Assembly (NCBI GenBank): GCA_964586055.1
Contig: CAZPFX010000010.1
Span: forward strand, 1-30,906
From: UM-FILTER-42-14 sp964586055
GTDB lineage: Bacteria > Patescibacteriota > Microgenomatia > UBA1400 > PJMF01
Reading direction: 5' to 3'
Length of the DNA stretch: 30,906 bases
Positions 7,229-13,127 of this stretch are shown piece after piece. Below the pieces are notes generated by a model. That model saw only the letters and a program-made list of their open reading frames with translations, made no database searches and had not been told where the DNA came from. Every line of letters starts with the position of its first letter. The first letter of the stretch is position 1. A program made the position numbers and the translations under genes.

Positions 7229-7762
7229 ATGACAGACGAACAGCGGCTCATCAGCGAACTCAAAGAGGGAAAATCTCAAGCAGTTCGCGAATGGTTCAAA
7301 ACCTATCATGATCGCTTGTTGCGGTTGGTTTTGCAGCGCATTTCTTTGGAGACAGATGCTGAGGAATTAGTTCAGGAAACTTTTCTCAACGCTTTGAAGC
7401 AACTGCCTTTGTTTCGCGGTGATTCAAGTCTCTGGACATGGATGGTTTCGATAGCGAGACATGAAATTGCTGATTTCTATAGAAAAAAGTATGCCAAAAA
7501 AGCTCTGCACACCGTTCCCCTTGGTGATTTAATTATTTCAACTAAAATTCAAGATTCTTCCGAGATCTCAGAAGCAGTTATGTATTGTTTAGGAAAAATG
7601 AAGGCAGAGTCCGTCGAGCTTCTGAAGCTAAAGTATGTTGATAGTAAGAAAGTTTTAGAGATTGCTCAGGATTTTGGTCGAAGCGTTAAGTCAGTAGAGT
7701 CTGAATTATTTCGTGCTCGAAACGAGTTCCGCGCACTTTATGCCGCTTATGAAAACGAATAA
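7229..7762 (+). CDS. ECF-type RNA polymerase sigma factor
   Basis: A sigma-70 family, extracytoplasmic-function type factor of 177 residues from this ATG. Region 2 spans about residues 15-85 (DAEELVQETFLNAL, then WTWMVSIARHEIADFYRKK, the core polymerase and -10 binding part). Region 4 spans about 118-170 (LLKLKYVDSKKVLEIAQDFG, SVKSVESELFRARNEF, the helix-turn-helix for the -35). Regions 1.1 and 3 are absent, as expected for ECF. The open frame extends to a GTG at 7208, but that would begin inside the promoter; the ATG at 7229 fits family length better. It overlaps a small membrane protein gene by 14 bases and is divergent from the VirB2-like array, which it may control. Confidence 0.88.
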   Translation: MTDEQRLISELKEGKSQAVREWFKTYHDRLLRLVLQRISLETDAEELVQETFLNALKQLPLFRGDSSLWTWMVSIARHEIADFYRKKYAKKALHTVPLGDLIISTKIQDSSEISEAVMYCLGKMKAESVELLKLKYVDSKKVLEIAQDFGRSVKSVESELFRARNEFRALYAAYENE

Positions 7763-7955
7763 CTTTTTAGAAAAACTTGAAAAAGAGGCCTCGCTTCAGG
7801 CAAAATTATCCACGACAAGAATTTTTCCAAGCCAACTTGATGCTTTGACTTCGTTTATTGGTCGCTATCCATGGCAGTTTGTGCTGGTTGTCTCAGGAAT
7901 GACTGCTTTTGCAATTGAACTACTGAGAAGTTCGGTCGGTGGAGGAGGATTGTGA
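7749..7955 (+). CDS. Small single-pass membrane protein, candidate anti-sigma factor
   Basis: A 68-residue protein starting at the ATG inside the sigma gene's last codons (14-base overlap), so it is coupled to it. About 44 residues of charged N-terminus (KTNNFLEKLEKEASLQAKL) precede one transmembrane helix (WQFVLVVSGMTAFAIELL) and a short Gly-rich end. Position after an ECF sigma, with a cytoplasmic segment and one membrane span, is what anti-sigma factors show. No ZAS zinc motif (HxxxCxxC) is present, so the assignment rests on context only. An upstream in-frame ATG at 7713 would overlap the sigma gene far more and is less likely. Confidence 0.55.
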   Translation: MKTNNFLEKLEKEASLQAKLSTTRIFPSQLDALTSFIGRYPWQFVLVVSGMTAFAIELLRSSVGGGGL

Positions 7956-8287
7956 ATCAAAATCAAACTCTTTCATTTCTCTATGCTCTCGGTAAAATTA
8001 CCTTGGGCTTACTTCTGCATCCATATCAAACAATGCAGTCGCTAATTCGCGAAAAAGCTTTCATCTGGATGACACTTCTGCCAAGTGCGGTTTTTGTTGG
8101 AGCTAAAATTATCTGGTTTTTTGCTTTGGTGCCTTTGGTGCGCTTACTTTTTTCTTGTTCAACGTCAAGTTTTTTTGGATGTGACTTAATTCCATTTTTC
8201 GCCAACTGGCTAGTGCTTTTCTGTATTTACTGGCAGGTAATGCTTTTGTATTTACTCTTGAGGTTTGAGCTGGCGTTTAGGGAGTAG
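7952..8287 (+). CDS. Multi-pass membrane protein of unknown function, third gene of sigma operon
   Basis: A 111-residue protein starting at GTG, which overlaps the previous TGA (GTGA). A strong GGAGGAGG ribosome site lies just before it, one of the best in the window. Hydrophobic segments lie at about 40-60 and 82-105, with a weaker one near 10-25 and two cysteines between the strong ones. I do not recognise the family. The tight coupling to the ECF sigma and the small membrane protein suggests it senses or relays a membrane signal to the sigma factor, but this is inference. Its 3' end overlaps the convergent AbiEi-like gene by 11 bases. Confidence 0.6.
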   Translation: MNQNQTLSFLYALGKITLGLLLHPYQTMQSLIREKAFIWMTLLPSAVFVGAKIIWFFALVPLVRLLFSCSTSSFFGCDLIPFFANWLVLFCIYWQVMLLYLLLRFELAFRE

Positions 8288-8858
8288 AGGCTTTTTTGTA
8301 AAGCTGGTTAACAATTTTCGCCATTCGTTTGTTTTCATACATAGCTAAAAGAGAGAAGACCATCCCCCAGTCAATTGATTTTAAGTTGTCAAAATAATAA
8401 TCGACATTTGAATAAAGAGTATCTAGAAATGCCCTCTCTTTAGATGCAATAGTGAGTCTACTACCTTGTTCTATACCTGCGGTATTTAGCAGTGTTGTAT
8501 CTTTCATCTTTTTATAGATGTAATTTTCATTATCAACGGTGATTTTCCTAGTTAAGTATGACGCCACGTTAATATTAGTCTGGTACTGAAAGATAACGCC
8601 TTCTCGCGCCAGAACAGTTTCAAAGCTAATGTAGGAAGGAGTAAATATTCTGGTTGCCAGCTCTAGTTTGTTGTACTTTTTGTCCTTGACGTAGACACCT
8701 CTTCGTAGTCTAAGCAAATCGCCATTTTTGACATAATAATTTAGTCTGACTTTGGCTGCATTTGTATTGCTTTCCTCCCACAACATGATTATGTCTTTAA
8801 AAGTAAAGACAGTTTTCTTTGATCGTAAAATGGTATTTAGGTAATTGCCTTTTTTCAT
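8277..8858 (-). CDS. AbiEi-like antitoxin / transcriptional regulator (type IV TA)
   Basis: A 193-residue protein resembling the AbiEi antitoxin family. An N-terminal winged helix (about 15-60; NYYVKNGDLLRLRRGVYV is the typical wing) is followed by the family's C-terminal region (SYISFETVLAREGVI, and ASKERAFLDTLY near 140). In known AbiE systems AbiEi is an autorepressor paired with an AbiEii nucleotidyltransferase toxin. No AbiEii gene is adjacent here: upstream is the isoprenoid operon, downstream the sigma operon. A 39-bp nested palindrome with TATAAA at its centre begins two bases before the ATG, which fits autorepression. It may be an orphan antitoxin, a relic, or a stand-alone regulator. 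Confidence 0.72.
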   Translation of the reverse strand: MKKGNYLNTILRSKKTVFTFKDIIMLWEESNTNAAKVRLNYYVKNGDLLRLRRGVYVKDKKYNKLELATRIFTPSYISFETVLAREGVIFQYQTNINVASYLTRKITVDNENYIYKKMKDTTLLNTAGIEQGSRLTIASKERAFLDTLYSNVDYYFDNLKSIDWGMVFSLLAMYENKRMAKIVNQLYKKASTP

Positions 8859-8860
8859 AA

Positions 8861-8899
8861 TAGAACTAAAAGTTAGCTTTATACTAACCTATAGTTCTA
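8861..8899. promoter_or_regulatory. 39-bp nested palindromic operator with central -10
   Basis: The layout is TAGAACTA, 3 bases, GTTAG, 7 bases, CTAAC, 3 bases, TAGTTCTA: both pairs of arms are perfect inverted repeats with symmetric spacing. The central seven bases contain TATAAA on the minus strand (8878-8883), the probable -10 of the AbiEi-like gene. A repressor dimer or tetramer bound here would block that promoter. Confidence 0.7.
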
Positions 8900-9047
8900 A
8901 TATACTCATTATTTGAGATTTGTCAAGTAGTCTTGCGTGATTTAACATTAAAGTTGCGACTAATATATATCAGTCTCTTACTTAGAGTGCTTGACAATGC
9001 GTGGTTTGGGGGTGGTTGAACGACTAATCCTTGTATCATGAGCGAAC

Positions 9048-9113
9048 GCATTGGAGGAAGAGGAGCAATTGCTCCCTGGAGAATTAGAAGGGAACTTTTA
9101 TGGTCTCCAATGC
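9048..9113 (+). ncRNA. Candidate structured leader RNA (three-way junction) upstream of idi
   Basis: The stretch 8900-9204 has no gene I accept. Within it, a 9-bp perfect stem (GCATTGGAG at 9048-9056 with CTCCAATGC at 9105-9113) encloses two hairpins. One is GGAGC-AATT-GCTCC (9062-9075). The other is TAGAAG-GGAA-CTTTTA (9085-9100) with a GNRA-type loop and one G-U pair. This is a plausible three-way junction 91 bases before idi. A TTGACA at 8991-8996 could be a -35, but I find no matching -10. I recognise no known riboswitch class. A 62-codon open frame (9038-9226) overlaps it, and could explain some constraint if real. Confidence 0.35.
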
Positions 9114-9204
9114 AAGGTGGACATCGGGACCGAGCTGGTATTACGGAGAACAGGAAATCGTTGAAGGAAGAAAATGCTTTTTTGTTAGCAAGATGGGAAT
9201 TAAT

Positions 9205-9747
9205 ATGCATCAACTTGACAAGGTAATCTTAGTAAACCAAAAAGACGAAGTCATCGGTGAGATGGACAAGATGGATGCTCATCGAGGTGAGGGAAAACTT
9301 CATAGAGCAATATCTGTTTTTTTGTTTAGAAAACTAGGAGATGATGTTGAGCTACTCATTCAACAAAGAAGCGCAAAAAAAATAGTTGGCGCCCACCAAT
9401 GGGCGAACACTGTTTGCGGCAATGTTCGTCCAGGTGAAACATACGAAGTGTGTGCGAGAAGAAGACTAGAAGAAGAGCTTGGAATTATTGACCCACAGCT
9501 AATTCTTACTCCTGCTAAGAAGTTTCAGTATCAGGTTAAATGTAATGAAGAGTTCAGCGAGAACGAAATAGATCAAATATTTACGGGCTGGTTTGATGGA
9601 GAGCTAAACATAAATCCTGATGAAGTTCAAAAAGTAGATTGGATTAGTTGGCAAAGTCTCCAAAATGGAAAATATGCTGATCTTGAGTATAATTGGGCAC
9701 CTTGGTTTGTGATAATGATGGAGTCTGCCAAGGAAATTTATGAATAA
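9205..9747 (+). CDS. idi: Isopentenyl-diphosphate delta-isomerase, type I (Nudix fold)
   Basis: Interconverts IPP and DMAPP. From this ATG the protein is 180 residues, close to E. coli Idi (182). Upstream in-frame starts (9100, 9193) would extend it into the leader. Family marks are metal ligands His26 and His33 (seven apart, as in E. coli His25/His32), catalytic Cys71 in WANTVCGN, RRLEEELG at about 87-93, Glu119/Glu121 in ENEID and the C-terminal WAPWF. The residue matching the third His ligand (CGH in E. coli) is Asn73, which is unusual. The gene overlaps the next Nudix gene by eight bases and heads an operon with isopentenyl phosphate kinase and uppS, so the isoprenoid role is well supported by context. 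Confidence 0.85.
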   Translation: MHQLDKVILVNQKDEVIGEMDKMDAHRGEGKLHRAISVFLFRKLGDDVELLIQQRSAKKIVGAHQWANTVCGNVRPGETYEVCARRRLEEELGIIDPQLILTPAKKFQYQVKCNEEFSENEIDQIFTGWFDGELNINPDEVQKVDWISWQSLQNGKYADLEYNWAPWFVIMMESAKEIYE

Positions 9748-10240
9748 AGAAAAAGAACCATTAAGAAGGTTTGGGTCATTGGCTGTTGTTATTGGACCAG
9801 ATGGACATTTTGTTTTTTTTAACTCTCATGTTGAGAATGGAGACAAGTTAGATTGGAATGGAGAAAGATTTCGATCAGTTAGTGATAACCTTGAAATGAT
9901 TTCCGGCGCTAACAACAAGTCATCTTTTAACCAAGAAGACTTCATTTCAACTTTGGTGAGAGAGACAAGTGAGGAGAGAGGTGTGACAATCAGCCCAGAT
10001 CAAATTTCTGACAGAATTGGTTGGAGTGCAACTTGTCAACAAAGAGACGGTGAGGCCGTAGCTTTTGATATTTCAGTCCACACCATGCGTTTAACACAAG
10101 AACAATTAGATGAAATTTCAAGAAGTGGCTCGACCATTACTTTAATTTCAAAAGAAGAAGTATTAAAAGCTTTGGATAACAACCAATCCGCCTTTCGTCC
10201 CTCAGTAATAAAAGCAATAGAAATGGTATTGCAGAACTAA
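9740..10240 (+). CDS. Nudix hydrolase of unknown substrate in the isoprenoid operon
   Basis: A 166-residue Nudix-fold protein. The Nudix box is present at about residues 67-85 (QED, then seven residues, RETSEERGV), matching E-x7-RE-U-xEE-x-GU; the first Gly of the 23-residue box is not in the standard place. The rest (EAVAFDISVHTMRL, then a C-terminal helix) is unlike Idi. It sits between idi (8-base overlap) and isopentenyl phosphate kinase. In plants, Nudix enzymes dephosphorylate IPP to isopentenyl phosphate, the reverse of the kinase step. A similar balancing role here is attractive but unproven; a house-cleaning nucleotide hydrolase is the alternative. Confidence 0.75.
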   Translation: MNKEKEPLRRFGSLAVVIGPDGHFVFFNSHVENGDKLDWNGERFRSVSDNLEMISGANNKSSFNQEDFISTLVRETSEERGVTISPDQISDRIGWSATCQQRDGEAVAFDISVHTMRLTQEQLDEISRSGSTITLISKEEVLKALDNNQSAFRPSVIKAIEMVLQN

Positions 10241-10249
10241 GAATTGATT

Positions 10250-11053
10250 ATGCCAATGACATCTCCCATCACCCTCATAAAAATCGGCGGTTCATTAATC
10301 ACCGATAAAAATAAGCCATATACCGTGCGAAAGCAGGCGCTCGCCACAATTGCATCCGAAGTAAAGAAAGCGACCGATAGTGGACAGAGATTAATTCTTG
10401 GTCATGGCGCTGGTTCATTTGCCCATATTCCTGCTAAAAAATACCAGACCCACAAAGGTTTGCAGAATGAGGAAAGCCTAAAAGGCTTCGCTGAGGTTGC
10501 CGCCGCCGCGCGCGAACTAAATGGCATTGTTATGAAGGCGTTGATCGACGCTGGAGTCTTAGCTGTTTCAGTAAGTCCTTTGAGCATGATGACTGCTGAT
10601 AATTTTGAGCTTGGAAGCATGTGGACAAACAGCATCGAGAAACTTTTAGAACTTGGTCTTCTGCCTGTAGTATATGGTGATCCAATCGTCGATTTAGTGA
10701 AAGGCAGCACCATTTTTTCTACAGAGCGCGTTCTTGGATATCTTGCTCTTGATCTTAGAGCTAAGGGATACGAAATCGAACGCGTTATTCATTGCGGTCA
10801 AACAAACGGCGTTTATGATCTCGAAGGTAAGACTATTCCTTTGATTAATTCATCGAATTTTTCCACATACAAGCAGGCCATCGGTGGCTCAAGTGGTGTC
10901 GATGTGACCGGAGGTATGGTGCACAAAGTGGAGGAGACGCTTTCTCTAGCTCAGCAAGGAATTCCAGGTCTAATTATCGATGGCATAGAGCACGGCACCC
11001 TCTCGCAGGCGATTCGAAATGAACCAGTAATAGGCACAAAAATTGAAAATTAA
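10250..11053 (+). CDS. Isopentenyl phosphate kinase (archaeal-type)
   Basis: An amino acid kinase family enzyme that would phosphorylate isopentenyl phosphate to IPP with ATP, the last step of the archaeal (alternative) mevalonate route. Seen in the sequence: N-terminal KIGGSLITDK (about 11-20), GHGAGSFAHIPAKKY (51-65) holding the His (His59) that marks IPK and binds substrate phosphate, and GVDVTGGMVHKVEE near 215-230, the nucleotide-binding part. About 267 residues is normal for IPK. The start is ATG 10250 or 10256; a TTG at 10244 is less likely. No good SD is present. It is three bases from uppS. The His and the isoprenoid neighbours separate it from fosfomycin or uridylate kinases. IPK is rare in bacteria apart from Chloroflexi and some CPR. 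Confidence 0.87.
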   Translation: MPMTSPITLIKIGGSLITDKNKPYTVRKQALATIASEVKKATDSGQRLILGHGAGSFAHIPAKKYQTHKGLQNEESLKGFAEVAAAARELNGIVMKALIDAGVLAVSVSPLSMMTADNFELGSMWTNSIEKLLELGLLPVVYGDPIVDLVKGSTIFSTERVLGYLALDLRAKGYEIERVIHCGQTNGVYDLEGKTIPLINSSNFSTYKQAIGGSSGVDVTGGMVHKVEETLSLAQQGIPGLIIDGIEHGTLSQAIRNEPVIGTKIEN

Positions 11054-11055
11054 TT

Positions 11056-11775
11056 ATGTCCAAAAAAAACTCCAACCCCATTCCAGCTCATGTTGCTGTT
11101 ATTTGTGATGGCAACAGGCGTTGGGCGAAAAGCCACGGCTGGGATGTGATTAAGGGTCATCAGTATGCGCTCGATGTTATTTTTGAGCCTTTGGCTGACA
11201 AAGCTGCTGAAATGGGTATTGGTTTTTTAACGTTCTGGGTTTTTAGTACTGAGAACTGGAATCGTGATAAGAGGGAAGTTGAAGCCCTAATGAATATGTT
11301 TCGAAAAGTTTTTGATGAACAGGTGGCGCGTTTTAACGAAAAAAATATTCGCGTCAATCATATCGGCGATCTTGATGGTTTGCCAGAAGATATCCAACAA
11401 AAAGTTCGCGATGGAGTAGAAAAAACTAAAAATAATACTGGTCTTACCCTAACTTTCGCCATGAATTACGGTGGTCATGATGAGCTCAGGCGGGCTATCC
11501 AGAAGATTGCTGCTGAGGTTGCGGCGGGTAAGGTGCTGCCAGAAAATATTGACGAAAAGTTTATTTCTAAACATCTCGATACGGCTGGCATGCCAGAGCC
11601 AGATCTGATTATTCGCACTAGTGGAGAGCAAAGGCTTTCGGGCTTTATGTCTTGGCAGAGTAACTATGCAGAATTTAGTTTTCCAGAGTTTCATTTTCCA
11701 GAGCTGACTCCAGATAAATTTGAAGGCGTGGTCAAAGAATATGGAGATCGCAAGCGTCGTTTTGGCGCTGGTTAA
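11056..11775 (+). CDS. uppS: Undecaprenyl diphosphate synthase (cis-prenyltransferase)
   Basis: Adds IPP units in cis to farnesyl diphosphate to make the C55 lipid carrier for cell wall and surface polysaccharide synthesis. 239 residues. Marks: AVICDGNRRWA with catalytic Asp18, TFWVFSTENWNR near residue 60, and the C-terminal LIIRTSGEQRLSGF and SNYAEFSF, all diagnostic for the family. It is last in the operon after isopentenyl phosphate kinase (3-base gap) and shares four bases at its 3' end with the convergent gene at 11772. No trans-prenyltransferase that would supply farnesyl diphosphate is in the window. Confidence 0.93.
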   Translation: MSKKNSNPIPAHVAVICDGNRRWAKSHGWDVIKGHQYALDVIFEPLADKAAEMGIGFLTFWVFSTENWNRDKREVEALMNMFRKVFDEQVARFNEKNIRVNHIGDLDGLPEDIQQKVRDGVEKTKNNTGLTLTFAMNYGGHDELRRAIQKIAAEVAAGKVLPENIDEKFISKHLDTAGMPEPDLIIRTSGEQRLSGFMSWQSNYAEFSFPEFHFPELTPDKFEGVVKEYGDRKRRFGAG

Positions 11776-13127
11776 AGAATCGTAATTCCGAAAATTACCT
11801 CGACAATTTGCATTATCCAGTAAGAGACGAAGAGCAGTAAGAAACCGACTATCGCAGCGGTGGCGCGTTGTTTTCCCGCATCAAGAGATTTTTCGCTAGA
11901 TGCTCCCGCGAGCATTTCAAATCCAGCCCAACTGAGCATGGCGAAGAGAATGAGTCCTGCTAGGGGAAAGGCAAAAAGGAGAATGCGCGAAATAAAGCCT
12001 CCTGGGCTTTTAAGTGTTTTGGCAAATTTGCTTGGAGATCCATCCGCGTTGCCCATGAGGAGAGGGTTAAGTTCATTAAATTTTTCTGAGGTTAGGTTGT
12101 CGACTATGCTGGGTTCTGGGGGCTCTTCCTCTGGATTAATTGGAGTTCTAATTGGAAGAGAACAATAATTTAGTGAGCTACAGCATTGAGCGCTTCCAGG
12201 GCAACTTTGTGGTTTACTAACAATTCCACCCGATGAATCTTCACAAATTTTCCAGCCTCTCTCTATTGTTTTCCAAACACCACATCCAGTCGTAATTTCA
12301 GATCCATCCTGATTTCCAGGAGGAATGAATGGTTCGACTGGACACAATAGAGTATTTTCACAACATATTGTGGGTTCCGAACAAGATTGTGGAGATTGAA
12401 TAGTCGTATTTAAGAAAGTCTTGCAAACAGTTTGACCACCAACTTCACTCCACACTCCACAACGAAGGTCTTCTTCTTCAACTTTTGGTTCAGGAAGACA
12501 TTTGATTCCATCAATCCAGCCACAGCAAGTGTTTGAGCTATTTCCTTCTAGAGGAGGAGTAACGACCAGACCTCCAACTATTGCTTCGCACTGACAAGAT
12601 TTAATGGTCTTATCGTAGTATGTGCCGCAGCCAACTGTCGGGAGCTCAGGCTCAACTTGTGCTGGATTAATAAAATATGTTCCAATTTCACAACTAGTAT
12701 CAAATCCTAGTTGTTTATCAGCAAAGAATTGTACCTGATAACTAAGTGGAGATCCATTTCTGTATAGAGACAACACAGACGGATCATTTATAACAAAACT
12801 GAGGTTATATTCATATTCTCCCGACATATTTACATTTCCAGTCGGCTCTCCTTGAACTTTATCTGTTTCAACTGTCTTGATTGTAGTTTGAATAGAGTCT
12901 ATTTTTAGGAAAAATGATCGAAAATTTTCTTTAGTATAAATCTTCATTTCAACTCTTTTTGGTTGATCTACTATAGAATCATCAATCCCTTCAATGCTTG
13001 TGATTGATATTTTATTATTACAGTTGATTGGAGTCTGAATTGTCTCTGCAAGCACAGAATCCGGTTTGATTAAAAATAGGAATGCAAACAGAAAAAACTT
13101 CAGAAGAATTTTATTAGTTATTTTCAT
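11772..13127 (-). CDS. Cys-rich secreted protein fused to a C-terminal VirB2-like two-helix module
   Basis: A 451-residue protein with a signal peptide (residues 1-28, ending VLAE). Residues about 34-155 form a beta-rich domain starting at a Cys and closing with SCEIGTYF. Then come three cysteine-rich modules (about 165-215, 222-268, 282-327), each beginning with CG-x-(Y/W) and containing a CC pair; about 20 cysteines in all, so probably disulfide-bonded outside the membrane. Residues about 370-451 hold two transmembrane helices around the loop SSEKSLDAGKQRA, as in the pilin array; the last helix closely resembles that of the 6846-7205 protein. It overlaps the previous gene by four bases (ATGA). 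It may be a surface adhesin or tip subunit anchored through a pilin-like module; this is inference. Confidence 0.72.
   Translation of the reverse strand: MKITNKILLKFFLFAFLFLIKPDSVLAETIQTPINCNNKISITSIEGIDDSIVDQPKRVEMKIYTKENFRSFFLKIDSIQTTIKTVETDKVQGEPTGNVNMSGEYEYNLSFVINDPSVLSLYRNGSPLSYQVQFFADKQLGFDTSCEIGTYFINPAQVEPELPTVGCGTYYDKTIKSCQCEAIVGGLVVTPPLEGNSSNTCCGWIDGIKCLPEPKVEEEDLRCGVWSEVGGQTVCKTFLNTTIQSPQSCSEPTICCENTLLCPVEPFIPPGNQDGSEITTGCGVWKTIERGWKICEDSSGGIVSKPQSCPGSAQCCSSLNYCSLPIRTPINPEEEPPEPSIVDNLTSEKFNELNPLLMGNADGSPSKFAKTLKSPGGFISRILLFAFPLAGLILFAMLSWAGFEMLAGASSEKSLDAGKQRATAAIVGFLLLFVSYWIMQIVEVIFGITIL

Noticed and set aside
9134..9155. Short resemblance to a 16S rRNA segment (GCTGGTATTACGG) and to a T-box-like string
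   Set aside because: Only about a dozen bases match; no surrounding rRNA sequence, no aminoacyl-tRNA synthetase downstream and no specifier stem.
8923..9213. 96-codon minus-strand frame opposite the idi leader
   Set aside because: No family features, Pro/Ser-rich shadow with no promoter or start signal, overlaps idi on the other strand.
9038..9226. 62-codon plus-strand open frame before idi
   Set aside because: No recognisable motif or SD, overlaps the start of idi and the candidate structured RNA; kept as a possible alternative explanation, not annotated.
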